Made by a program: the position numbers and the translations under genes. Under the pieces are notes generated by a model. It was given only the letters and a program-made list of their open reading frames with translations. It had not been told where the DNA came from and ran no database searches. DNA of 64,000 nt from Lobosporangium transversale (taxonomy: Eukaryota > Mortierellomycota > Mortierellomycetes > Mortierellales > Mortierellaceae), in contig NW_019029009.1 of the NCBI RefSeq assembly GCF_002105155.1, positions 426,146 through 490,145 of the forward strand, read 5' to 3'. Shown here piece by piece: positions 45,600 through 56,432 of the stretch (within the stretch, counting starts at the first letter, position 1; the number at the start of each line of letters is the position of its first letter).

Positions 45600-48046
45600 T
45601 TAATTCTCCAGATTCGTACCGGCTGATCCTCCTGAATATGCAGCTTCGATGTCGATTTTTATGACACGCTGACTTACATGTTTTAAGCATTTATATGGAT
45701 TCTTGACGACCGTATTTCTGGCGGTAAGAAAGTTCTGAACTTTAAAATCGCCATATACGTCTCCTGGCACCACAAAATAGAGGAAAATATCATCACTTCC
45801 CTTCGACTTTGATCGGTCTGCAGTAATATAATCAATTATCTTCCTGAAGGGTGCTTGCTTGATCGGATGCTTCTCTGATACTGTGACCTGAAATAGCTCG
45901 TTGGGTCCCAATGCAAAATCAATGCACGGAAATTTAGAATGTTCTGGTACAAACAACTTGCCAGCTGATTGAGTGAGCCCTGATAATTCCTCTGAAGTCC
46001 GGATAAACACCTCTTCTGGATTTGCTGGAAAATCAAGAAATCCTGTTTCGCCTGACTGGAGATCCCTAAAGGGAAATCTAATATCACCACGTCGAAATAA
46101 GTGATGAGCATAGATTTCAAACAGTGGGCCTTTATCTATATCCTCTCCGCCTGTGACAAGTTTCGCCAACACATCGACCCAAGTGTTATCTTTTATTTTG
46201 TCCATAATCTGTGATTCGACCCAACGAGATGCCCACACCAGGTAGAAGTCGAGATGGTCAGAAGTGGGGACTCTATGGAGTAAACGACCACTAAATACAC
46301 TCGCATCTTTTCCTCGTGCAAAGAGGCTTAGAAGATCTGCTGGTTTCTCGAGTGTACTAATGGCATCGTTGACGCGGAGAAACGCAGCTTTTTTAGCACG
46401 CTCAGTATATTTTTGATTATCGGATAGTACGTCGGCTGGAGCCTGTAGAACCTGTCTTGGCACGCCCCCCAAGTCGTAAAAAAGCTCCTCCAAAAATGCT
46501 TCACTCACTACATGAAAAAACTTTACATTGGCTCTACATTCCTTAAGCTCATCCAGACTCCAGAGTGACATGTGATAGTAGCTATTTGGTGTATTTTCCT
46601 TGGTGAGTTCATCGTATTGCCCATAGAGAGTTCTTGGCGATGCTGAAAATATCGTCCTGGCTTCACCTGGTTGAGGATTTTTACCACTATCAACTAAATA
46701 CCACGTTTCACGTTGGTCAAGGAAATTTTTGAAATCTACTCTCTCCCCATAACGTCGGCAAGTTGTTCCTCCGTAGGCATAACATTCGGTACTCTGCTTC
46801 TCATGGAAAATAATAATCGGTGGATTTTCCTCATCGTGTTCGGCAAGGAGGCGGATGGCAAAATAGACCAAAAAGGCTGACTTCCCAATTCCAGGCGTTC
46901 CAGTGATAAAGAGTCGGTTCAAACGAGATACTTCATGAGGGGTACTTAATTTGGATGTAATATGGTCATAAAGCTCTTTATATTCATCTCTGATATAAAG
47001 ATGCCTTGTTTTAGCAATAGGGAAGATACGACCCTCAGGGGCAGTCAATATTTTGGAATCCTTGATACCACCAGAATTTCGGAGCTCGCAAGCCACGCTA
47101 ATAATGCTGCAGTAAATACTATCTCCTGATAACTCCTTCCCCATGTACGAAAGCAGCTTGACCCTCTCTTTCGAGTTTAGAGGCGAGATTACAGGGCTAC
47201 CATTCACTATCCCTTTCGTTACAAGCCCTGCTTCTGTAATCGCATCCCTAAGAGCACTTCTGCTACTTATACTTGGATGAGCTTTTTTAGAGGGTGACTC
47301 TGCTAAAGGAGATAGAGTGATCAAAGTTAATATTTTTGATTTATTGCACTGCACATCACTCTGAATTGATCAATAACCAGATTCTCGGCCAAAAGCACTC
47401 ACCAGAATCTCCATCTTGTTTTCTTTTCTGACCTAAGTATCAAAAGCGAATAATGAGAAAGAACGTTGAGTTATCAAGACACAAACCAAATGGTGATATT
47501 ATGCACATGGCCGTTTAAGATACAAACCAAGCTTCATCAGCTGAAAATATCAACAATCAGTCCATCAAGAGCCAAGGATATACCTCGCTGTGGTGGCTTG
47601 ACAAAAACATGGATAGTTTTCCTTGGAAGTTCAGAATTAAATATCTCCCAAAGCTCCATTGACGCGATTGTGAGAGCCTCTTTTGACTCGATTTCTGACT
47701 CAAAGATGGCCTCGCCTTTGTCAGGGATGGAGACCTTGTAGAGGGTGAGATCTTTGGGCTTAATGCTTGGATCCACAGTAATATTGGGGTAGATTGCTTG
47801 CTTGAGCATCCCGACCGATTTATCGCAGAAAATCTCTACTGGGAACGACGTTGCTTCTCCCTCGACAACGCAGTTCAGCAGTAGCAGTGCGCGCTTTTTT
47901 CGTTGTGGGCGCTGGTTTACTCTTTTTCGTTTATTGAGTGTGGAGGCATCCTCAGGCTTATTTGCAGTCATTTTTTTTTGTGCTTGGCTCTCTGTGGAAT
48001 CATTTGCAGCCATGTTTTTTTGTGTTGAGCTCCTTGTGGTGGCCAT
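45600..48046 (-). CDS. Crinkler (CRN)-type effector-like protein, left copy
   Basis: Three exons on the minus strand, 48046-47584, 47432-47403 and 47302-45600, giving 731 aa. Exon 2 is a 30-bp microexon; donors GTATAT and GTGAGT, acceptors CTTAG and TTTAG. An N-terminal ubiquitin-like Crinkler header (about 50-155) has the fungal CRN pattern LNCVVEGEA, FPVEI, VGMLKQAIY, LTLYKVSIP and the closing HVFVKPP. A basic linker (QKRKQ) encoded by the microexon could act as a nuclear signal. A P-loop NTPase follows (GTPGIGKSAF near 300) with RLFITG before it. The C-terminal segment FPCIDFALGP ... FQVTVSEKHPI is typical of restriction-endonuclease-fold tails. No secretion signal is evident. CRNs act in other organisms as secreted, nucleus-targeted effectors or as agents of conflict; activity here is inferred only. 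It is head-to-head with the right copy. Confidence 0.85.
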
Positions 48047-49049
48047 TGAAAATTAAGATGAGTGGGACTGAGTGTGGTTGAAATGCAGGGAGAATGATGG
48101 TTAAATAGGCAAAGGTATATTCTTACTCTTTCACCCGTGGTCACGGTATGGAAACAATAATGAAAAATGTGTAAGGCAAAAAAAAAAAGAAGGAAAGGAA
48201 AAGAAAGGCAATAAATGAAGGCTTGGAATGAATAAAAGAGGTAAGTGGTGAAATATGAAAAAGGTGGCGAAAATGAAGTGGAGCAAAGGAAAGAAAGGAG
48301 CGACAACTGATAAATTTGTTCCTTTATTTCAAGGTTAGGCTTTTGCGTGAGAAAATATTTTTTTCAAATCAGCCACGTGCCATTTTCTTGGTCATTGTGA
48401 CGTGACAATCTTTAGTGCGCAGCAGAAGGTCAAGCTTGTCACTCTTTTTGGTTAGTCCTTTTCAGTTATAAGAATTTTGTTAAGTAAACCATTTATATTT
48501 GAAAGAGTCTAGCCAAAAAGAGCGACAAGCTTGACCCTCTGGCGCAAAGAACTCATTTCTCAGTCTCGTCACCAGCCTGAGGACGAAGTTCATATGCAGT
48601 TCTTTGCGCAATAAAGATTGTCACGTCACAATGACCCAGAAAATGGCACGTGGCTGATTTGAAAAAAATATTTTCTCACACATCGCCTAACCTTGAAATA
48701 AAGGAACAAATTTATCAGTTGTCGCTCCTTCTTTCCTTTGCTTCACTTCATTTTTTCACTCTCTCCCTCTTCCTTTACCCTTTTTTTTTTCACTTTTTTC
48801 ATATTTCACCCCAGTTTTGCTCCCATCAATTTTGCTCTTTTATTTATTCCAAGCCTTCATCTATTGCCTTTCCTTTCCTTTCCTTTCCTTTCCTTTCCTT
48901 TCCTTTCCTTTTTTTTGCCTTACACATTTTTCATTTTTGTTTTCATACAGCGACCACGAGTGTGAAAGAGTAAGAATATACCTTTGCCTATTTAACCATC
49001 ATTCTCCCTGCATTTCAACCACACTCAGTCCCACTCATCTTAATTTTCA
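48047..49049. promoter_or_regulatory. Shared divergent 5' region and centre of the CRN palindrome
   Basis: About 1 kb between the two CRN start codons. Nested inverted segments flank a roughly 50-bp loop (48456-48508): the left arm at 48429-48455 (GGTCAAGCTTGTCACTC...) pairs with 48509-48538. The right side has an extra segment bounded by a perfect 12-bp inverted pair (48543-48554 and 48598-48609) that encloses a fragment also found at 44688-44721. Any cis elements in the arms are duplicated symmetrically, so both genes probably share regulation. Confidence 0.7.
48867..48910. repeat. (CCTTT)n microsatellite, expanded only in the right arm
   Basis: About eight tandem CCTTT units seen directly. 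The matching place in the left arm (about 48181-48211) is a short, interrupted AAAGG tract. Confidence 0.85.
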
Positions 49050-51511
49050 ATGGCCACCACAAGGAGCTCAACACAAAAAACCATGGCTGCAAATGATTCC
49101 ACAGAGAGCCAAGCACAAAAAAAAATGACTGCAAATAAGCCTGAGGATGCCTCCACACTCAATAAACGAAAAAGAGTAAACCAGCACCCACAACGAAAAA
49201 AGCGCGCCATCCCACTGCTACTGCTGAACTGCGTTGTCGAGGGAGAAGCAACGTCGTTCCCAGTAGAGATTTTCTGCGATAAATCGGTCGGGATGCTCAA
49301 GCAAGCAATCTACCCCAATATTACTGTGGATCCAAGCATTAAGCCCAAAGATCTCACCCTCTACAAGGTCTCCATCCCTGACAAAGGCGAGGCCATCTTT
49401 GAGTCAGAAATCGAGTCAAAAGAGGCTCTCACAATCGCGTCAATGGAGCTTTGGGAGATATTTAATTCTGAACTTCCAAGGAAAACTATCCATGTTTTTG
49501 TCAAGCCACCACAGCGAGGTATATCCTTGGCTCTTGATGGACTGATTGTTGATATTTTCAGCTGATGAAGCTTGGTTTGTATCTTAAACGGCCATGTGCA
49601 TAATATCACCATTTGGTTTGTGTCTTGATAACTCAACGTTCTTTCTCATTATTCGCTTTTGATACTTAGGTCAGAAAAGAAAACAAGATGGAGATTCTGG
49701 TGAGTGCTTTTGGCCGAGAATCTGGTTATTGATCAATTCAGAGTGATGTGCAGTGCAATAAATCAAAAATATTAACTTTGATCACTCTATCTCCTTTAGC
49801 AGAGTCACCCTCTAAAAAAGCTCATCCAAGTATAAGTAGCAGAAGTGCTCTTAGGGATGCGATTACAGAAGCAGGGCTTGTAACGAAAGGGATAGTGAAT
49901 GGTAGCCCTGTAATCTCGCCTCTAAACTCGAAAGAGAGGGTCAAGCTGCTTTCGTACATGGGGAAGGAGTTATCAGGAGATAGTATTTACTGCAGCATTA
50001 TTAGCGTGGCTTGCGAGCTCCGAAATTCTGGTGGTATCAAGGATTCCAAAATATTGACTGCCCCTGAGGGTCGTATCTTCCCTATTGCTAAAACAAGGCA
50101 TCTTTATATCAGAGATGAATATAAAGAGCTTTATGACCATATTACATCCAAATTAAGTACCCCTCATGAAGTATCTCGTTTGAACCGACTCTTTATCACT
50201 GGAACGCCTGGAATTGGGAAGTCAGCCTTTTTGGTCTATTTTGCCATCCGCCTCCTTGCCGAACACGATGAGGAAAATCCACCGATTATTATTTTCCATG
50301 AGAAGCAGAGTACCGAATGTTATGCCTACGGAGGAACAACTTGCCGACGTTATGGGGAGAGAGTAGATTTCAAAAATTTCCTTGACCAACGTGAAACGTG
50401 GTATTTAGTTGATAGTGGTAAAAATCCTCAACCAGGTGAAGCCAGGACGATATTTTCAGCATCGCCAAGAACTCTCTATGGGCAATACGATGAACTCACC
50501 AAGGAAAATACACCAAATAGCTACTATCACATGTCACTCTGGAGTCTGGATGAGCTTAAGGAATGTAGAGCCAATGTAAAGTTTTTTCATGTAGTGAGTG
50601 AAGCATTTTTGGAGGAGCTTTTTTACGACTTGGGGGGCGTGCCAAGACAGGTTCTACAGGCTCCAGCCGACGTACTATCCGATAATCAAAAATATACTGA
50701 GCGTGCTAAAAAAGCTGCGTTTCTCCGCGTCAACGATGCCATTAGTACACTCGAGAAACCAGCAGATCTTCTAAGCCTCTTTGCACGAGGAAAAGATGCG
50801 AGTGGATTTAGTTGTTTACTCCATAGAGTCCCCACTTCTGACCATCTCGACTTCTACCTGGTGTGGGCATCTCGTTGGGTCGAATCACAGATTATGGACA
50901 AAATAAAGGATGACACGTGGGTCGATGTGTTGGCGAGACTTGTCACAGGCGGAGAGGATATAGATAAAGGCCCACTGTTTGAAATCTATGCTCATCACTT
51001 ATTTCGACGTGGTGATATTAGATTTCCCTTTAGGGATCTCCAGTCAGGCGAAACAGGATTTCTTGATTTTCCAGCAAATCCAGAAGAGGTGTTTATCCGG
51101 ACTTCAAAGGAATTATCAGGGCTTACTCAAGCAGCTGGCAAGTTGTTTGTACCAGAACATTCTAAATTTCCGTGCATTGATTTTGCATTGGGACCCAACA
51201 AGCTATTTCAGGTCACAGTATCAGAGGAGCATCCGATCAAGCAAGCACCATTCAAGGAGATAATTGATTGTATTACTGGACCCTTGAAGGGAGACCAATC
51301 AAAGTCGAAGGGAAGTGATGATATTTTCCTCTATTTTGTGGTGCCAGGAGACGTATATGGCGATTTTAAAGTTCAGAACTTTCTTACCGCCAGAAATACG
51401 GTCGTCAAGAATCCATATAAATGCTTAAAACATGTAAGACAGCGTGTCATAAAAATCGACATCGAAGCTGCATATTCAGGAGGATCAGCCGGTACGAATC
51501 TGAAGAATTAA
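49050..51511 (+). CDS. Crinkler (CRN)-type effector-like protein, right copy
   Basis: Three exons, 49050-49518, 49670-49699 (30-bp microexon) and 49800-51511, 736 aa, with the same splice sites as the left copy. Domain order: low-complexity Ser/Lys start, CRN ubiquitin-like header ending HVFVKPP, basic microexon linker, P-loop NTPase (GTPGIGKS at residues 301-308) and nuclease-like tail with IDFALGP and FQVTVSEEHP (about 630-655). It differs from the left copy by two extra residues in the header, one residue fewer near ASGFS, an insertion of about four residues near the tail and a few substitutions. Near-identity with both frames intact suggests recent duplication or conversion with both copies potentially functional. 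Domain architecture matches NTPase-plus-nuclease CRNs known from Rhizophagus, Mortierella-type fungi and chytrids. Biological target unknown. Confidence 0.86.
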
Positions 51512-51631
51512 ATCGAATAGCAATCAAGTGGATGAAACTTTGTCTTTAAAAAAAAGCATTATACCCGTTCCTTGAGGATTTTTTACAATGGTTCATTCTT
51601 TATGAATGAAGCCATCATTATCCACTTACCT

Positions 51632-53014
51632 TCTAGACGAATAAATAGAGCGGTTTAATCCGTCCTCCCTTCTACTGGGGCATTTAGAACTTTATAAAGC
51701 TGTGATCATTGTGCGATCTTGTGTGCAAGAAAAGGCAGGATTTTGTGATACTATTATCAAAGAGTTTTGTAAAAACGGATAGAGATGAAGAATCCTGTGG
51801 AGAACCCAGTGAGAGTCTGATGATGAGACCCAAAATCATATTATTATCACCAGGACAGCTGGCATAGGAAATTATTCTTTCTCGTATGCTTTGTTATCTG
51901 GATGCTTGCCACTTGCGGAAGACCTATCAATTATCATCATCCAGGGCGCCAAAACGTTTACCGGGAGCTAGGATGACAGCTCCACTCTAAAGACATAAAT
52001 GTCCCATGGTGCGCGTGCACGGGATGGCAACCTGTGGCCAATGAGATCATATTAGTTGTATGTTCGGCCAATTCAATGTCAGTATGTGAAGGCGGCGCGT
52101 CTTGAATCTCTAGGCGTCCAGGGACATGGAATAAAAAAACATCAAGAATTTGGCCAAGGCTGCCACGCGCTTGACCGGTAAAATGTGATACGATATTGGA
52201 TTGTGTCGTCAGTATATTAATAGTTCTCGGTATATTAATGCTACATGCTGCTGCTGAGGGCATCAATCTCGCCAGAATCATCCCCTCTCACATCAATTCA
52301 TGCTAGACGGATGAAAGATTAGGAGGAAAAGGTCCTTGATGTCTGGGATATCCACGCTTGTTTATAATCTCACCAAAAGTTCTGTGTCTTGCGTTCATAG
52401 GCGGTTAATCGCAGTTTGGTTTTCGTATACCCCTTGAAGAACGTAAGCAAAAATGCCTTTATGTTTTATATTTGATACTCATCAATTTACTTGTCCGAAG
52501 GTAGAATGACGCCTAGCCAATGGATGCTATATGCTTGGTCCTGTGGTCGTCTCCGTCCAATGATCACTATAATAGAGAACGTCATTGGACGTGCCGATGC
52601 AGGCCTTTGGAAGCAAGAAATCAAGGGCCTGGTGTGGTCGCTCACTGATCCGGGATATAAAGAATCTGGTAACCTATGCCATGAGTAATCTAGAATTCTG
52701 AAGCGTATTAACAAAGGGGATGCAGGAATTAAAACCAGTGTCGACATCAGGGAAACCTTCGGTCGAGCCGTAAAGAATGAATAGATTACTATATAGTAAA
52801 GACTTGATATTGGAGTACAATGAGCCTGTTCCGTCGAGGTTTCGTTTGCTTGAATTGTCGTTAATCAAAGGAAGAAGGAGTTTACAATTATCGTTGAGCC
52901 AATATCATTTATAGCAGCAATTAACTTGTTTGAAGTGGATGACCCTTGATTGGCTAAATTGGTTAATAGTGTGTTGCTAGACGCCCCTACGTCTGGCACA
53001 AAGGGCACACATTA
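51632..53014. other. Gap between CRN palindrome and DDE transposon
   Basis: No gene recognised. A coding-like plus-strand open stretch with an ATG at 52506 (MTPSQWMLYAWSCGRLRPMI...) ends at TAA 52686-52688; 61 codons from that ATG, no known motif. A minus-strand open stretch (52281-51958) has no ATG support and no recognised family. Possibly eroded genes. Confidence 0.45.
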
Positions 53015-53057
53015 TGAGTAGAGTCCTCGCCAAAAAGTCATAAACTGGATATATTTT
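53015..53057 (+). repeat. Left terminal inverted repeat of the DDE transposon
   Basis: 43 bp, exact complement of the right TIR (55326-55368). Confidence 0.92.
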
Positions 53058-53126
53058 TCAGGCTTTTAAATTGAATAGAATACTTCCACTTTTAGACGCA
53101 GGAAAAATACGTACAAACTCAAAATT

Positions 53127-55088
53127 TTAATTTTTACGAGAGCGTTTTCGATTGATAAGAGGCTCGTCCTCAGACTCGCTATCCTCTATCACATTAAACA
53201 TGCTTCCAGCATCTAGCGTAAGATCCACTATCTCAGGGCCTAGGGTAACAGCTTCAGCTCGCTCTTGATTTAGTACTCTAATGAGTTCTGCATCCCACTC
53301 ACTATTGTCGACTTTGAAAGTGTCACTAAGGTCCACAATAGGCTCGTTTTCATCAAAAACCTCTTGATAAACCTCTTCGACTATTTCTTCCTGTGCATGA
53401 CTCCTCTCGTTATAGTATCTCATGCCAATTTTCACAGACTTCTTCCATACAGAGTAAAAGACTTTACACGGAATCTGGGAAAACAAGCTTAGTAGCCTTT
53501 TTTTCAGCAAGATGGATGTCATTGTCACCATTGCTCTCGAGGCAATTATGTTTTTCACAACTGCCCAGATCTTCTCAATAGGTTGTAGCTCGCAATGGTA
53601 GGGTGGAGTCTTGAGGATTTCATGTCCACCATTCTCCTGGGCTATTTTACTGATAGAGAAATACGACTCATCAGGAAGAGCGTTAACCAATTCCATAAGC
53701 TCGTTTTTGTTCAGTGCTTTTCCATTTTCCCTTGTTGGAATAACAATCTCCTTGCCCGTGAGCCACTCTTTGATAGTTTTCACAGTGTCGCTCTTGGTTG
53801 GTTTCCTGTTTTTCTTGTGAAAGTGATATGAAGCGCCATCAAGATGGATTTTACAAGGGCCAAGTCCCATCTTATTGAGATTCTCACAAAGTCGCTTAAA
53901 GATACTATCGAACAAACTAGCGTTGAAGTTTCCATGATAATCGTGATCTGTTGCCACGACCCCTGCATTCCTGATCTCCTCAGGTACGTCATCCCACAGT
54001 TCAGCCTCCTGCTCTTGGCCTTTTTTTGATTGAGGCATTGGTCCCTTTGATGGCCAAACATACACGCTATCATTAACGAATTTGCCTTCAACCTTTTTAG
54101 CAGCTTCATCATAATATACAATGAAGGCTGCAAATATAACCATGATTGGTTTCCTTCCTGCATCGTTAATGACACCACCGCCACTTTGCACCCAACGTCT
54201 TGCTGCAGCATGGTCAATGTGGCAGTAAGACTCGTCCAAGAAGACCTCTGGAGTCCTAGGCACCCAACTGCCGTCTACTAGTTTTAAATTCTTAAGACGG
54301 CGCTTCAGGTAAGTAGCTCGGAAGGCAATATTCTCCTTGGAGTCGTGCAAAAAGTTCTGTCGGATCCCTTTGCCCCAATACAGTCCCATTTTACGGAGGT
54401 CGCGAGTGATTGATCTTGCTGATCTGTCGATTTCAAAGTCTTCTTTCAGTTGGTTTGCAATTAAACCCGCAGAATTAGGAGTCCCGCTCTTGTTTGATTC
54501 AACTATGATATTCAGCACCTTCGAGTTTAAATCCTTGTCCGCTTCTTTTTTAGGGCGTCCAGTTCTTCCTCGCCCTGTCATTTCGACGATGCCTGTTTGT
54601 GCATATTTAATTGCTGCCACACAAGTGTTTCTCCCTACACCCATCAGAATCGAAAGGTCCATTGCTCTGTTGTCTGTCTTCTTAAACCAGTCTTGGACTG
54701 CTGGTGGCGCATTCATTATAGCATTATATGTATGAGCTATTATCGCGTATTCGTCTTTAGTAACGGACGCTTTACTGCGTGTAAATGCCTTTTTTCTCTC
54801 TCCAGTTTGTTTGTCTGACAAGAATGGATTTAAATCGAGGGTATTGGGACGCTCACCGAATTGCTCTAATGAGGTAGAACTCCTTGGCTCGTTTCTGGGA
54901 GGAGTAATCCATTGATATTCGGTAGGAGACCTAATAGGGGAGAGATCGGCTTCAGTGGGCAGTTGTGGCGATCTTCGAGGCGAAGTGAAGGGTGTGCCTG
55001 AAATCATTTGGTCGATATTTCCTTCGCTATACCAACCACCAAGATCGTTGTATGAGAGTAGGTTATTGATATCAAAAGGGAAAGACAT
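53127..55088 (-). CDS. DDE transposase, IS630/Tc1/mariner superfamily
   Basis: Single intact frame of 653 aa from the ATG at 55088 (an in-frame ATG at 55169 would add 27 hydrophobic residues). A disordered N terminus (about 100 residues) leads to a helix-turn-helix DNA-binding region (about 145-235; SILMGVGRNTCVAAIKYA, then the basic linker GRGRTGRPKKEAD). The catalytic core has VFLDESYCH (first Asp about 284), IHLDGASYHFH (second Asp about 417) and the third acidic residue in PYHCELQPIEKIWAVVKN (Glu about 505). The spacing of the last two is about 88 residues, far longer than the 34-39 of classical Tc1/mariner; the extra part is helical (KNELMELV). The C terminus is acidic then basic (RKRSRKN, a likely nuclear signal). 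With intact frame, catalytic residues and perfect TIRs, it could be active or recently so. Confidence 0.9.
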   Translation of the reverse strand: MSFPFDINNLLSYNDLGGWYSEGNIDQMISGTPFTSPRRSPQLPTEADLSPIRSPTEYQWITPPRNEPRSSTSLEQFGERPNTLDLNPFLSDKQTGERKKAFTRSKASVTKDEYAIIAHTYNAIMNAPPAVQDWFKKTDNRAMDLSILMGVGRNTCVAAIKYAQTGIVEMTGRGRTGRPKKEADKDLNSKVLNIIVESNKSGTPNSAGLIANQLKEDFEIDRSARSITRDLRKMGLYWGKGIRQNFLHDSKENIAFRATYLKRRLKNLKLVDGSWVPRTPEVFLDESYCHIDHAAARRWVQSGGGVINDAGRKPIMVIFAAFIVYYDEAAKKVEGKFVNDSVYVWPSKGPMPQSKKGQEQEAELWDDVPEEIRNAGVVATDHDYHGNFNASLFDSIFKRLCENLNKMGLGPCKIHLDGASYHFHKKNRKPTKSDTVKTIKEWLTGKEIVIPTRENGKALNKNELMELVNALPDESYFSISKIAQENGGHEILKTPPYHCELQPIEKIWAVVKNIIASRAMVTMTSILLKKRLLSLFSQIPCKVFYSVWKKSVKIGMRYYNERSHAQEEIVEEVYQEVFDENEPIVDLSDTFKVDNSEWDAELIRVLNQERAEAVTLGPEIVDLTLDAGSMFNVIEDSESEDEPLINRKRSRKN

Positions 55089-55325
55089 TTTACTATCTGA
55101 AGATTGCGAATAAAGTAGGTTGACAATGAGGATGAGATCGAGAATGAGATTGAGAATGATGTTGCCCATTTCTCGCAAATTCTAATATTTCTAATTAAAA
55201 ACGAAGATTGAATTGGTTTGGTGGCCATGCATCTAATTCATTCCTTCTATTCAAAAAATATATGCATTTTTGTCTTCGTACGTAAATTTTTATTTTTCAA
55301 ATTTTTAATTCAAATTGAGTATTGT

Positions 55326-55368
55326 AAAATATATCCAGTTTATGACTTTTTGGCGAGGACTCTACTCA
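55326..55368 (-). repeat. Right terminal inverted repeat of the DDE transposon
   Basis: 43 bp, exact complement of the left TIR (53015-53057); upstream end of the element relative to the transposase. Confidence 0.92.
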
Positions 55369-56401
55369 CTGTAACAAAGACTCCATACATGAATCCAAGT
55401 TAATCTCGCTTTTTTTTGTTTTGTTTCCAAAAGAGAACCCATCTGGACCAGATATCATTTTTGTATTAGAATCGGAGGGTAAATATTATCCTGGTTCCGT
55501 ACAGTCAAAAATCGGCGAGAAGGTCAAGAATTAAGGATGCCCACAATACAACTTGCCATAATTGCATCAAAGAACACCTCTCATCACCGTCTTCTCTCGG
55601 CTTTTGCTCGAATGGCATATCCTTGTTGCTGTTGTTTAGGCCTTACTTATCACGTTGCCTTATCATGTTGCCTTATCACGAACAGGGTGATTATTCGCTA
55701 GCTAAAGTCAAAGAAGTTCCTACCATCAAAGACAAACGAATAGAAACGACGTACTCAATATTAGCTTGTTGAACTTCCTTGAAAGTGCAAGGGAGTCCCT
55801 CAAGAAGTCAGAATTGACTCGAGCTGTGGAGGATGAGGGAGAAGGAAGCAAGCCCAAAGAACCACAGGCAAGGAGGACATCAAAGAGAATTGCCGATAAA
55901 GCTCAAGCTATGGAGCATCGCCCTAGCTCATGGAATATGAGTCCAACGTTTTCAAGAAGTTTGGGGCTCCTCTTCCAGTTTATGTTTGCGTAGTCTTCAT
56001 CAGTCAGGTCTTCACCGGCTGCCTTTAAAACACGCCGTGTTAAAGAACCCTTGTGAAAGTTTCAATCCCTGGCTGAGATCTTCTTCATCTACGTCAGACT
56101 GCTGCTATCTCTTCGTCTGGATTGTGCCATAGGCAAGTGGATTCAGAACAAGGCCATTGGTAGAATCGTCCCTTTGAGTTTGAACCGAGTTATACCTTTG
56201 TCTTGTGCCTGTAGGGGTACCTTGTCTCGATAGCCATGAAACATGCGATCTCCTTCAATGTCACAAAGAGAGCCTGTATCTAGACCTCTTTTGTTCCCTG
56301 TACACATTCAAACACTGCAGCCTTGGGAGGATTGTCGAGAGGATGTCAGTTAGAACGTGTTCAGACAGATACACATACCGAGGGGGGACGTAAGGAAGTC
56401 T

Positions 56402-56432
<31 letters not shown>

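Larger units (their letters stand above)
45478..51631. repeat. Large near-perfect inverted repeat (palindrome) carrying two CRN genes
   Basis: Left arm about 45478-48455, right arm about 48509-51631. Reading outward from the centre, both arms give the same sequence through the 5' flank, the whole CRN gene and about 120 bp of 3' flank, ending at GGTAAGTGGATAATGATGG and its complement. The central loop is about 50 bp. Differences are few: a 62-bp extra stretch in the right arm near the centre, an expanded CCTTT run in the right arm, and scattered indels and substitutions in the genes. This implies recent duplication or ongoing gene conversion. Confidence 0.92.
53015..55368. mobile_element. IS630/Tc1-type DNA transposon with perfect 43-bp TIRs
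   Basis: The 43 bases at 53015-53057 and 55326-55368 are exact reverse complements (outer end TGAGTAGAGTCCTCGCC). They enclose one long transposase frame. Total 2,354 bp. The expected TA duplication is not clear: the left flank is TA but the right flank is CT, so the termini or one flank may be altered. Confidence 0.9.

Noticed and set aside
47466-47741. 91-codon frame antisense to the CRN header (and its mirror at 49361-49636)
   Set aside because: Same sequence appears in both palindrome arms as a shadow of the CRN exon and intron; no domain.
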